From Deltaproteobacteria bacterium (GTDB lineage: Bacteria; Desulfobacterota; Desulfobaccia; Desulfobaccales; 0-14-0-80-60-11): DNA of 32,105 nt. A program made the translations under genes and the position numbers. The notes under the pieces were generated by a model. The model did no database searches and had not been told where the DNA came from. It saw only the letters and a list, made by a program, of their open reading frames with translations. The stretch is taken from contig VGSW01000024.1 of NCBI GenBank assembly GCA_016874915.1, forward strand, positions 1 to 32,105. The letters run 5' to 3'. This document shows positions 26,285-32,105 of this stretch, one piece after another (position 1 is the first letter of the stretch; every line of letters starts with the position of its first letter).

Positions 26285-26488
26285 ATGCGAGTAAAAGGTA
26301 GGGTCAAGTGGTTCAACGATTCCAAAGGGTATGGGTTCATTTCCCAGGAGAACGGGCCGGACGTGTTTGTTCATCACAGCAGCATCCAAGGTGATGGCTT
26401 CCGCTCCCTGAAGGAAGATCAGGAAGTGGAATTCGAAATCGTTGAAGGCCGCAAAGGCCCCCAGGCCCACAACGTGGTAAAACTTTAA
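26285..26488 (+). CDS. Cold-shock domain protein (CspA family)
   Basis: This 67-aa protein has an AAGGAGG site 9 bases before the ATG. It is a complete single cold-shock domain: [14 protein letters not shown] (with RNP1 KGYGFI), DVFVHHSSI (RNP2), [28 protein letters not shown]. These proteins bind single-stranded RNA or DNA and melt RNA structure. It is the first host gene after the prophage end and has its own promoter and a structured leader. A perfect 8-bp GC stem-loop (26500-26520) separates it from the slyD-like gene, and the two may be co-transcribed with attenuation between them. Confidence 0.96.
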   Translation: MRVKGRVKWFNDSKGYGFISQENGPDVFVHHSSIQGDGFRSLKEDQEVEFEIVEGRKGPQAHNVVKL

Positions 26489-26499
26489 GTGCAGTTCCG

Positions 26500-26520
26500 G
26501 CCGGGGCCTCAAGCCCCGGC
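26500..26520 (+). terminator. GC-rich stem-loop between csp and the slyD-like gene
   Basis: GCCGGGGC-CTCAA-GCCCCGGC is a perfect 8-bp stem that begins 11 bases after the csp stop. No T-run follows, so it may protect the csp mRNA 3' end or reduce read-through rather than fully terminate. Confidence 0.4.
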
Positions 26521-26543
26521 ATCCGGGGTCTGCAGGAGCGATT

Positions 26544-27044
26544 ATGACTATAGGAAAAAATGCCAAAAACGGCGATTATGTGCAAATTCACTACACAGGC
26601 ACCCTGGAAGACCACTCGGTGTTTGATTCCAGTGAAAACCGGGGGCCTTTGGAATTCCAATTAGGGGGCGGCCGCGTCATCCCCGGCTTCAACGACGCGG
26701 TCCTGGGCATGTCCGTCCAGGAAGAAAAAGAGATCTCTCTCCATCCGGACCAGGCTTACGGTGACCCCCACCCTGAGGCTATCCGGGAATTTCCCGCGGA
26801 AGTGCTCAAAGGCCATCAAATCCAGGTGGGCCAGGTGTTGGGCTTCAACAGTCCCCAGGGGCCGGTGCACGGCAGGGTCCTATCCATTGACACGGACAAA
26901 TTTTTGGTGGACTTCAATCACCCCCTGGCCGGAAAGACCCTGACTTTCAAAATCAAACTGGTGGGCATCACTGATGCCCCCACCCAGGCCAGCTGCGGCT
27001 GCGGTTGCCCTCCGGACACCGACTGCGGCACGACCTGCGGATAA
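26544..27044 (+). CDS. slyD: FKBP-type peptidyl-prolyl isomerase, SlyD-like
   Basis: This is a 166-aa protein with AGGAG upstream. The FKBP start (DYVQIHYTGTLEDHSVFDSS) and the end of the FKBP fold (FNHPLAGKTLTFKIKLVGI) flank an inserted 'IF' chaperone domain (about residues 70-125), the SlyD arrangement. The tail is short and Cys-rich (CGCGCPPDTDCGTTCG), whereas E. coli SlyD has a longer His/Cys tail. Such tails bind nickel or other metals. Cytoplasmic; likely a folding chaperone and possible metal donor. The symbol is given by family resemblance. Confidence 0.88.
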   Translation: MTIGKNAKNGDYVQIHYTGTLEDHSVFDSSENRGPLEFQLGGGRVIPGFNDAVLGMSVQEEKEISLHPDQAYGDPHPEAIREFPAEVLKGHQIQVGQVLGFNSPQGPVHGRVLSIDTDKFLVDFNHPLAGKTLTFKIKLVGITDAPTQASCGCGCPPDTDCGTTCG

Positions 27045-27050
27045 TTTTTC

Positions 27051-27158
27051 TCACCACCAAGACACAAAGAATCAAAAGCTCTAATATCTTATAGGTGTTG
27101 GCGCCGACGACGCCAACACCTATAAGTTTTCCTTGGTGGCTTTGTGTCTTGGTGGTGA
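27051..27158. repeat. Nested double inverted repeat downstream of the slyD-like gene
   Basis: The outer 19-bp perfect arms TCACCACCAAGACACAAAG (27051-27069) and CTTTGTGTCTTGGTGGTGA (27140-27158) enclose a second perfect 16-bp pair, CTTATAGGTGTTGGCG (27088-27103) and CGCCAACACCTATAAG (27111-27126). The inner loop is 7 bases and TTTT follows. The inner stem plus T4 could terminate slyD transcription. The whole resembles a small non-autonomous or REP-like element; arms of the TTCACCACCAAGACACAAAG kind occur as dispersed repeats in many bacteria. Confidence 0.75.
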
Positions 27159-27165
27159 ATTATTT

Positions 27166-27194
27166 AAAAAAAGCACAGCCTGGAAGGCTGTGCT
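27166..27194 (-). terminator. Rho-independent terminator of the minus-strand anti-sigma/Spy operon
   Basis: On the minus strand AGCACAGCC pairs with GGCTGTGCT around a 5-base loop (27172-27194), followed directly by seven U. It is oriented to end transcription of the three minus-strand genes that finish at 27370. A further perfect palindrome, GCAGGCT-AA-AGCCTGC (27305-27320), lies between, of a type repeated at 29995-30012. Confidence 0.7.
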
Positions 27195-27369
27195 GTGGGG
27201 GAGAGTGAGAGGGTTGAGAGATTGGAGGCACGGGGAGGTCGTGCCTTTTTTATTTAAAACCTATTCGCATTCAATCGGTGGCACCGGCTTCCACCCGGTG
27301 GAGCGCAGGCTAAAGCCTGCGGCTACAAAAAAATCTCTCTTGAATGCACCTTGTTATGAGATTCAATCT

Positions 27370-27666
27370 TTACGGGGCACTGCCCGGGATACTGGCCGCC
27401 GGAGCAAATTGGCCACCGCGGCCGCTCCGGGGCCCCCTGGGGCCCCGGCCCTGGGGGTTGCCGCTCCATGCCTGCCTCTGCTGGTAACCGGGATAGTTGG
27501 GACAATTGACGTTGCCCATTCCCCGGCCCGGTCCCCATCCCTGGGAGGTGGGATTGGGGCACCAGGCGCCTCGTCCCCGAGGCTGGGCATAGCTCAGATC
27601 CGCAGCCATTACCACACTGCCCAGCGCCAGGGCCAGGCAGGCAGCCAGCCATTTATAAGTCTTCAT
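27370..27666 (-). CDS. Small secreted Gly/Arg/Pro-rich protein
   Basis: This 98-aa protein has an AGGGAG site. It has a clear Sec signal peptide (MKTYKWLAACLALALGSVVMAADLSYA) and a mature part rich in Gly, Arg, Pro, Gln and Asn (GRGAWCPNP, GWGPGRGMGNVNCPNYPG) with two Cys. There is no recognisable fold; it is likely disordered. Small Gly/Arg/Met-rich secreted proteins often accompany Spy/ZraP-type periplasmic sensors, and this one is the last gene of such a run (98 bases downstream of the Spy-like gene). Confidence 0.7.
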   Translation of the reverse strand: MKTYKWLAACLALALGSVVMAADLSYAQPRGRGAWCPNPTSQGWGPGRGMGNVNCPNYPGYQQRQAWSGNPQGRGPRGPRSGRGGQFAPAASIPGSAP

Positions 27667-27763
27667 GAAATAGTACTCCCTTCAGTGAAAGTCGTCCTTT
27701 AAGAATGACTTGTTTTCTGTTTCTGTTTTAAAAAACCTTTTGCGCTGCGCCCAACATCCGGGA

Positions 27764-28339
27764 TTAGTCCGGCGGCAACGGCGGCGGTGGACCCTTGGGT
27801 CCCATGGGTCCCATGAATCCCTTGGGTCCCATAGGTCCCATGCCCATGGGGCCCCGGCCCTTACCCATGCCTTTGCCCATGCCAGGAGGGGGCATGCGGC
27901 TGAAGCGGTCCTGCATCAGGTCCACGAAGGCCGCTTGCTGTTCCGGTTTCAAGTGCTTCTTGAAGTCCAGCAGGAACCGGGCCATTTCTTCTTCCAAGCC
28001 CCCCTGAAGGTCGCTGATCTCCCGGATCTTAGCCCGCATGGCTTCCCACTGGGAATCCTGGGCTTTGATCAGGTTAACCAACTCCTGACGCTTCCGGGCC
28101 AGGTTCTGCCGGGCCGCCATCACCCGGCGGCGGTGCTCCGGCAACATTTGCCTCATGACCTGGCGCTGGTGGTCCTCCAGGTGCAGCGCCCCCCAGAGCT
28201 CCCGCATGTGCATGGGCGGCGGCGCCACCGGTGCGGGGCGGGCATGGTCCTGATACCGCAGATAGATCAGGGTGCCGATGGTCCCCAGGTTCAGGGCCAG
28301 GGAAAAAATCACCAGGTATAAAAGCCAATCCCGCTTCAT
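27764..28339 (-). CDS. Periplasmic heavy-metal sensor / Spy-ZraP-CpxP-like protein
   Basis: This is a 191-aa protein. An N-terminal signal anchor (WLLYLVIFSLALNLGTIGTLIYL) precedes an all-helical domain of the metal-resistance/Spy type: LWGALHLEDHQRQVMRQMLPEHRRRVMAARQNLARKRQELVNLI ... LLDFKKHLKPEQQAAFVDLMQDRF. The tail is a Met/Gly/Pro repeat (GPMGMGPMGPKGFMGPMGPKG) that could bind copper or other metals. Its ATG overlaps the TGA of the anti-sigma-like gene, so the two are translationally coupled. This resembles the CnrYX/Spy logic, in which a periplasmic helical sensor works with a membrane anti-sigma factor; the signal and target are not visible here. Confidence 0.85.
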   Translation of the reverse strand: MKRDWLLYLVIFSLALNLGTIGTLIYLRYQDHARPAPVAPPPMHMRELWGALHLEDHQRQVMRQMLPEHRRRVMAARQNLARKRQELVNLIKAQDSQWEAMRAKIREISDLQGGLEEEMARFLLDFKKHLKPEQQAAFVDLMQDRFSRMPPPGMGKGMGKGRGPMGMGPMGPKGFMGPMGPKGPPPPLPPD

Positions 28340-28779
28340 GAGCCGTTACCTTCTTCCCCGTATGAAACCACCACCGCGCCCAGAGAACCCTGGGGGAAGT
28401 CGTGAAAGTCTTCCAGGGCCAGGATTTCCCCGCCATTGCCGTTGGCGGCGGGGTAGAGGAGGTACATATCCCGGGCCAGGGCGCCTCCCAGGGTAAGGCC
28501 CATCATCAGGGACGCCGCCAGGGCCAGGCTCTGCCACCAGCGACGGCGGGGCCGGGCCCGACGGGCCAAAACCCCCTCGGCCACCTGGGGCGGCGCCGTC
28601 GCCTCCAGCCGGCCCAGGGCGTCGTCCAGGGCGGTGAGCAGGGCCCGTTCCCGGCGGCAGCCGGCGCAGACCTCCAGGTGGGCCGCTACCGTCCGGCGGG
28701 CCTGGGCCTCCAGTTCGTCGTCCAGCCAGGCCGACAATTGCTCTCTTATCTGCTCGCAGCGAGGTTCCATGGGTTTCAT
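28336..28779 (-). CDS. Anti-sigma-factor-like zinc-finger membrane protein
   Basis: I start at the ATG at 28779 (MKPMEPRCEQ) rather than the TTG further out; 147 aa. CEQIREQLSAWLDDELEAQARRTVAAHLEVCAGCRRE is the zinc-binding anti-sigma (zf-HC2) pattern with H-x3-C-x2-C. One TM segment follows (SLALAASLMMGLTLGGALA), and then a short periplasmic part. Such proteins hold an ECF sigma factor at the membrane. No sigma gene is adjacent upstream: the next 200 bases are non-coding and then livG runs the other way. The partner sigma must be elsewhere, or the protein has another role. It is the first gene of a three-gene minus-strand operon. Confidence 0.82.
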   Translation of the reverse strand: MKPMEPRCEQIREQLSAWLDDELEAQARRTVAAHLEVCAGCRRERALLTALDDALGRLEATAPPQVAEGVLARRARPRRRWWQSLALAASLMMGLTLGGALARDMYLLYPAANGNGGEILALEDFHDFPQGSLGAVVVSYGEEGNGS

Positions 28780-28959
28780 CCAGAAAAGATGCCTTATTTT
28801 TAATAACAATTACAAATGGAAAATTCGGCGCGGGGGCCAAAAAATTTTTTCCTGCTTCCGGGAGAGGGAACCAGGGCGCCTGGCCGGCCCCTCTCAGTCT
28901 TTAGCGCCAATTCGTCCAGAGAAAATCCTTTCTCCGCGACCACAACGGGCAATTCCATG

Positions 28960-28965
28960 TATAAT
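28960..28965 (+). promoter_or_regulatory. -10 element of the livG promoter
   Basis: A perfect TATAAT stands 32 bases before the ATG at 28998; a convincing -35 is not evident. Transcription from near 28972 would begin at the TTG that the ORF track uses as a start, which favours the downstream ATG. The rest of the divergent gap 28780-28997 shows nothing else that I can name. Confidence 0.4.
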
Positions 28966-28997
28966 GTAACTTGCACCCGGCCCTCCCCTTAAAAAAC

Positions 28998-29780
28998 ATG
29001 AACTCATTGTTAGAAATCATTGATCTTTCTCACAACTTCGGCGGCCTGCGGGCGGTGTCGGAGTTTGGCTTAACGATACGGGAAGGCGAGCTGGTGGGCC
29101 TAATCGGCCCCAACGGCGCGGGCAAGACCACCATCTTCAATCTCATCACCGGAGTTTTTCGCATTGCTCAAGGACGCATCCATTACCAGGGCGAGGACAT
29201 CACCCAATGGCCCAGCCACCGCATCACTGCCGCGGGCATTGCCCGCACGTTCCAGAACATCCGGCTCTTTAAAGAGTTGAGCGTGCTGGACAACGTGCGC
29301 CTGGGGGCCTTTTCCCGGCACCGTTATTCTCTATTTGAGTCATTGTGCCGCAGCTCCAATTTTCGGGAACAAGAAGAAAGTCTGACCCGGAGGGCCTATG
29401 AGCTGCTGGACCGCTTTCAACTGGCCCGTTACGCCGACGCCCCCACCCGCAACCTGCCTTACGGAGAGCAGCGGCGCATCGAGATCGCCCGAGCCTTGAT
29501 CAGCAATCCCCGGCTGCTGCTCCTGGACGAGCCCGCCGCGGGCATGAACCAAGCGGAAGCTGAAGAACTCATCCGGCTGATCAGAGAATTAAAAGAGGAG
29601 TTTTCCCTGACCATCCTGCTCATTGAGCACCAGATGCGGGTGGTCTTGAACCTCTGCCAGCGGGTTACGGTGCTGGACTTCGGGGAAACCATCGCCTCCG
29701 GGCCACCCCAGGAAATCCAGCGCCACCCCAAGGTCCTGGAGGCTTATCTGGGGCGGGACGGGGCTTTGGCGGCAGACTAA
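28998..29780 (+). CDS. livG: Branched-chain amino acid ABC transporter ATPase LivG
   Basis: Starting at ATG 28998 ([16 protein letters not shown]) this is 260 aa. Walker [10 protein letters not shown] and the Q-loop region [19 protein letters not shown] are clear. The LivG-typical signature [15 protein letters not shown] replaces LSGGQ. Walker [20 protein letters not shown] and the H-loop [10 protein letters not shown] follow. LivG pairs with LivF to power HAAT-family uptake of branched-chain or related amino acids. The permeases and binding protein are not in this window; normally livH/livM precede livG, but here an unrelated divergent operon does, so the locus is incomplete or rearranged. 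Confidence 0.95.
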   Translation: MNSLLEIIDLSHNFGGLRAVSEFGLTIREGELVGLIGPNGAGKTTIFNLITGVFRIAQGRIHYQGEDITQWPSHRITAAGIARTFQNIRLFKELSVLDNVRLGAFSRHRYSLFESLCRSSNFREQEESLTRRAYELLDRFQLARYADAPTRNLPYGEQRRIEIARALISNPRLLLLDEPAAGMNQAEAEELIRLIRELKEEFSLTILLIEHQMRVVLNLCQRVTVLDFGETIASGPPQEIQRHPKVLEAYLGRDGALAAD

Positions 29781-29788
29781 GAGTTGTA

Positions 29789-30015
29789 AGTGACCAGTGA
29801 TCAGTGACCAGTGACCAGTAATCAGTTTTAAAAATTGGCCGGTGGCTAATGGTTATTTTTTTTCGGCTTGGAAAAATTCCTGTAGGGTGCACCGCGCGCA
29901 CCCGCTTTGCGGCTCATTTCGGAAGGCCAGTTAGGCGGGCACAGAGGCCCGCCTCACCAATTATTGCATATTTTATACTTATAGCCTTCGGCTCCGGCTG
30001 AAGCCTGCGGCTGCA
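29789..30015. repeat. Cluster of dispersed repeats between livG and livF
   Basis: The 274-base gap splits two genes that are usually adjacent. It holds a run of GTGACCA/GTGATCA units (29789-29826), a stem-loop GGCGGGC-ACAGAG-GCCCGCC (29934-29953) and AGCCTTCGGCTCCGGCTGAAGCCTGCGGCTGC (29982-30014), whose last part repeats the palindrome at 27305. No coding sequence is apparent in the gap. Confidence 0.6.
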
Positions 30016-30054
30016 TTTCTTAAGCTGTAAAAAGCTGACCGCTGATAGCTTCTT

Positions 30055-30768
30055 ATGAAACCCTTATTGGAAGTAACCGACCTGTGGATCTCCTACGACC
30101 GCATCGCCGCGGTGCGGGGGGTGTCTTTTGCCGTGGGAGCGGGAGAGATCGTCACCCTCATCGGAGCCAACGGCGCGGGGAAATCCACCATTTTACGGGC
30201 CATTTCCGGGCTGACGCCCACGGCCCGGGGCCGGGTGGTCTTTGAAGGAGAGGATTTAATCAAGCTTCCTGCCCATCTCCGATCCCAGCGGGGCATCGCC
30301 CACGTCCCCGAAGGCCGGGGGATTTTCGGGAATTTGACCGTTCAGGAAAACCTGCGTCTGGCGGCTTACGCCCGGCGGGACCACGAGATCTTTGCCGATA
30401 TGGGAGAGGTTTACCGCCTCTTCCCCCGGCTGGGGGAACGCCGCCTCCAATGGGGCAACACCCTGTCCGGCGGCGAACAGCAGATGCTGGCGGTGGGAAG
30501 GGCCTTGATGAGCCGGGCCCGGATGCTCCTCCTGGATGAACCCTCCATGGGCCTGGCCCCCATGCTGGTCCGGGAGATTTTCCGGGTCATCAAGCGCATC
30601 AACCAGCAGGGAGCCACCATCCTCCTGGTGGAGCAAAACGCCCACCTGGCCCTGGAGGTGGCCCACCGGGCCTATATCCTGGAGACCGGGGAAGTGGCCC
30701 TATCCGGGCCTAGCGCCGAGCTGCGCCATCATCCCCAGGTTCAGGAAGCATATCTGGGCGGAACTTAG
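30055..30768 (+). CDS. livF: Branched-chain amino acid ABC transporter ATPase LivF
   Basis: This is a 237-aa protein of normal LivF length. Walker A GANGAGKST, the LivF-typical HVPEGRGIFGNLTVQENL, signature LSGGEQQMLAVGRALM, Walker B MLLLDEPSMGLAP and the H-region LLVEQNAHLAL are all intact. It is the second ATPase of the LivFGHM transporter and the partner of the LivG encoded 274 bases upstream on the same strand. No good ribosome-binding site precedes the ATG. The repeat cluster between the genes may have been inserted into the original operon. Confidence 0.95.
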   Translation: MKPLLEVTDLWISYDRIAAVRGVSFAVGAGEIVTLIGANGAGKSTILRAISGLTPTARGRVVFEGEDLIKLPAHLRSQRGIAHVPEGRGIFGNLTVQENLRLAAYARRDHEIFADMGEVYRLFPRLGERRLQWGNTLSGGEQQMLAVGRALMSRARMLLLDEPSMGLAPMLVREIFRVIKRINQQGATILLVEQNAHLALEVAHRAYILETGEVALSGPSAELRHHPQVQEAYLGGT

Positions 30769-30778
30769 TTATTAGGGG

Positions 30779-30859
30779 AAAAGGTTAAAAGGGAAAAAGG
30801 CGAAAAGGGATAAGGTTTTTTTCTCTGAACCTTATCCCCTCTTCCCCTTTTAACCTTTT
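30779..30859. terminator. Two-tier hairpin between convergent livF and lipoprotein genes
   Basis: The outer 15-bp perfect arms AAAAGGTTAAAAGGG (30779-30793) and CCCTTTTAACCTTTT (30845-30859) enclose inner perfect 11-bp arms GGGATAAGGTT (30807-30817) and AACCTTATCCC (30828-30838). It sits between facing genes, so it likely works as a bidirectional terminator. Its nested layout parallels the 27051-27158 element. Confidence 0.65.
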
Positions 30860-30885
30860 AGCCTTTTAACCCCACGATTAACGGC

Positions 30886-31374
30886 TCAATCTTCTTCAAT
30901 CTTCTCCATATGGTGCACTCGCAAATATAGCCCTACTCCCAAAGAAGAAAGTTCTCCGTAAATCATGACATTGTCCATGCGCTTGAGAGGATATTCCTTG
31001 ACCTTATGCTGGTCCAGGGCCGCCAGGTCGAAGTATTCCCGCATCTCCGGGGCGCCGTAGGTGGCGAACCATTTGAGGCGGTACCACCCTAAAGGGTGGC
31101 GAGGGTAGGAGAGGTAATTGCGCACCATGGCCGGGTCATAGGTGAGGAATTCCCAGAAGTAGGCGGGCACCCGGACTTTCTGGCCGGCTTGCAGGCCGGC
31201 TTGGGAAGCATCGAGGAGTTGACCGTAAGAAATGAGGGTGTATTCCTGGGGTGAAAAAGACCCGGGTAGAGGCCGCAGTTCCCCGCAGGCCGCGCCTCCA
31301 AGCAGGACTGCAGCCGCTATGACGGCCTGGAGCAGCCGTGTGGGGGAATGGTTCAGTTGGCAGGATTTTTTCAT
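30886..31374 (-). CDS. Putative lipoprotein of unknown function
   Basis: This is a 162-aa protein. A signal sequence (RLLQAVIAAAVLLGGAAC) ends in a lipobox-like GAAC with Cys 30. The mature domain (YTLISYGQLLDASQAGLQAGQKVRVPAYFWEFLTYDP, then GELSSLGVGLYLRVHHMEKIEED) looks like a small beta-barrel with helices. I do not recognise the family. It is a single gene, convergent with livF and divergent from the next small gene. Confidence 0.75.
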   Translation of the reverse strand: MKKSCQLNHSPTRLLQAVIAAAVLLGGAACGELRPLPGSFSPQEYTLISYGQLLDASQAGLQAGQKVRVPAYFWEFLTYDPAMVRNYLSYPRHPLGWYRLKWFATYGAPEMREYFDLAALDQHKVKEYPLKRMDNVMIYGELSSLGVGLYLRVHHMEKIEED

Positions 31375-31430
31375 AAGGTTGTCAGTGGAGATACTTTAGC
31401 ATAGAATTAGTAAAGAAAGGAGACTCAATC

Positions 31431-31709
31431 ATGGCCTGCGCCATTATTATTCGCTTCCATGACGGTTTCCAGTCCTACCTGGTGCTGGACGAAAACAACC
31501 CCCGGGAACTCTTGCGCCACTGGGGGTTTCAGGAAGAGTTCTCGGCCCGCCCCTGGCTGGGCTCCCTGGACCCGATGGATGCCCTGGAAGAATGGTCGGA
31601 AATGCTGGCGGAAGACCCCTTGAATTATCAAATTGCCGATGAAAACCACCAAGTTTTTCGCGTCGAGCGCTCCTGCTGGGATCATGTCGACATCTGGCCT
31701 AAAATCTAG
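31431..31709 (+). CDS. Small conserved-looking protein of unknown function
   Basis: This 92-aa protein has AAAGGAG 9 bases before the ATG. It is acidic and Trp-rich (ELLRHWGFQEEFSARPWLGSLDPMDALEEWSEML, SCWDHVDIWPKI) with no signal or TM segment. It is probably a single compact cytoplasmic domain. I cannot name it. Codon use matches the host genes on either side. Confidence 0.7.
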   Translation: MACAIIIRFHDGFQSYLVLDENNPRELLRHWGFQEEFSARPWLGSLDPMDALEEWSEMLAEDPLNYQIADENHQVFRVERSCWDHVDIWPKI

Positions 31710-31740
31710 AACCCGATAGAGGCTCTGGCAAATATGGTTT

Positions 31741-31805
31741 TTGTCATCCTGAACGAAGTGAAGGATCTCCAAATACGGGATTCTTCGCGGCGCTCAGAAT
31801 GACAA
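31741..31805. repeat. Dispersed imperfect palindrome (TTGTCATCCTGA...TCAGAATGACAA)
   Basis: TTGTCATCCTGA and TCAGAATGACAA form the outer arms with one mismatch, and GAAGGATC/GGATTCTTC form imperfect inner arms. Palindromes of this exact style (GTCATTCTGAGCGAAGCGAAGAATCT) are widespread intergenic repeats in bacteria. It lies between the 92-aa gene and the IS element. Confidence 0.65.
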
Positions 31806-31915
31806 TTCCTGCCAACGGGGAATTTTGCAAGAACCTCGATGGAGTGTCCTTTTTAAAAGGATGGCCAATTATTTATTAGGGCCTGAAACAGTTCTGTCCG
31901 GTTAAAAAGCAGAAA

Positions 31916-32005
31916 TAGTCCGAAAACGCCCTTAAATCTGTTACAATGGGTTTACCATAACCTATCAAACAGAAAGGAGAATTCGGACTATGGCCCATTG
32001 TAACA
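31916..32005 (+). promoter_or_regulatory. Interleaved inverted repeats around the transposase start codon
   Basis: TAGTCCGAA (31916-31924) matches TTCGGACTA (31982-31990), and TGTTACAATGGG (31939-31950) matches CCCATTGTAACA (31994-32005). The order A-B-A'-B' would allow either of two hairpins, or a pseudoknot, and both right arms flank or include the ATG at 31990. This could hide the start region in transcripts that read in from outside the element. Confidence 0.5.
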
Positions 32006-32105
32006 CGATCTTTGGTCAGATGCTAAAACTAATTCCGAGACATCATTTCTCCAGCCTGGAGCAGGAACACGGCACTGGTCGGGCCGCCCGCTCTTTCAGC
32101 CGCTG
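31990..32105 (+). mobile_element. IS4-type transposase, N-terminal end (cut by window edge)
   Basis: AAAGGAG precedes ATG 31990. The 38 visible residues read MAHCNTIFGQMLKLIPRHHFSSLEQEHGTGRAARSFSR, the N-terminal domain (DUF4372 type) that starts many IS4-family DDE transposases (FxQLLKLIPRxxFxxLxxxHxxxRxxxxFxxW). The rest lies beyond the window. The left inverted repeat of the element is probably near 31880-31900 but I cannot fix it without the right end. Confidence 0.85.

Noticed and set aside
27133-27702. 189-aa plus-strand ORF
   Set aside because: It runs across a terminator hairpin, repeats and the antisense of the small secreted protein. It has no ribosome-binding site, and its composition follows the opposite strand.
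27710-28321. 203-aa plus-strand ORF
   Set aside because: It is the antisense shadow of the Spy-like gene, whose signal anchor, helices and coupled start are convincing.
29789-29826. CRISPR-like short repeats (GTGACCA units)
   Set aside because: The units are about 7-10 bases without unique spacers and are better seen as a simple dispersed repeat.

Overview
The window joins the late end of an integrated tailed-phage genome to ordinary bacterial chromosome. The host looks like a Desulfobacterota-type (deltaproteobacterial) bacterium. The evidence is indirect: the GC-rich codon use of the housekeeping genes, LivG/LivF-type ABC ATPases, a SlyD-like isomerase, and a selenocysteine-tRNA 3' half of the style I associate with that group. 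I put about 0.5 on the phylum.

Region 1 (1-17.5 kb, + strand, GC-rich) is phage. It holds the tail end of an upstream gene, a 387-aa unknown protein, and then one uninterrupted 4,603-codon 'polyvalent' gene. That protein chains a DdrB/ParB-like domain, an N6-adenine methyltransferase (NPPF), a strawberry-notch/SF2 helicase (GVGKGR, DESH), a RadC/JAB metal-binding domain (HNHPSG), a zincin (HELGH) and LPD38-like sequence. Such proteins are thought to be packaged and injected with the DNA to protect it and reprogram the host. Two of its low-complexity Gly/Pro/Glu linkers coincide exactly with intact, Shine-Dalgarno-preceded ORFs in the +1 frame (54 and 163 aa). Those ORFs, not the linker, carry the GC-ending codon bias of the genome. 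This gene-within-gene arrangement is the most unusual thing I found. After the giant gene come a small beta-rich protein, a one-TM protein, a small gene broken by one base, a GH108 endolysin, a two-TM holin-like protein and an overlapping Rz/Rz1 spanin pair.

Region 2 (17.6-25.7 kb, all - strand, mostly AT-rich) is a defence/cargo block between the lysis genes and the prophage end. It contains a ribbon-helix-helix regulator with a likely operator, a fused double C5-cytosine methyltransferase, a nuclease-methyltransferase fusion resembling helicase-less type ISP/IIG enzymes (motif IV reads NPPS), and Vsr. These four look like one operon. Upstream lie a probable 4-fold beta-flower protein and a PD-(D/E)XK restriction-endonuclease-like protein with a helical N-terminus.

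Region 3 (about 25.98-26.04 kb) is the junction: the 3' half of a selenocysteine tRNA, from the anticodon loop to CCA, with no matching 5' half. This is the expected footprint of integration into selC. The intact tRNA and the integrase should lie left of the window.

Region 4 (26.1-32.1 kb) is host chromosome: a cold-shock gene with a long structured leader, a SlyD-like isomerase, a minus-strand operon for an anti-sigma-like zinc-finger protein, a Spy/ZraP-like metal sensor and a small secreted protein, livG and livF, a lipoprotein, a small unknown gene, several dispersed palindromic repeats, and the left end of an IS4-type transposon cut by the window edge.
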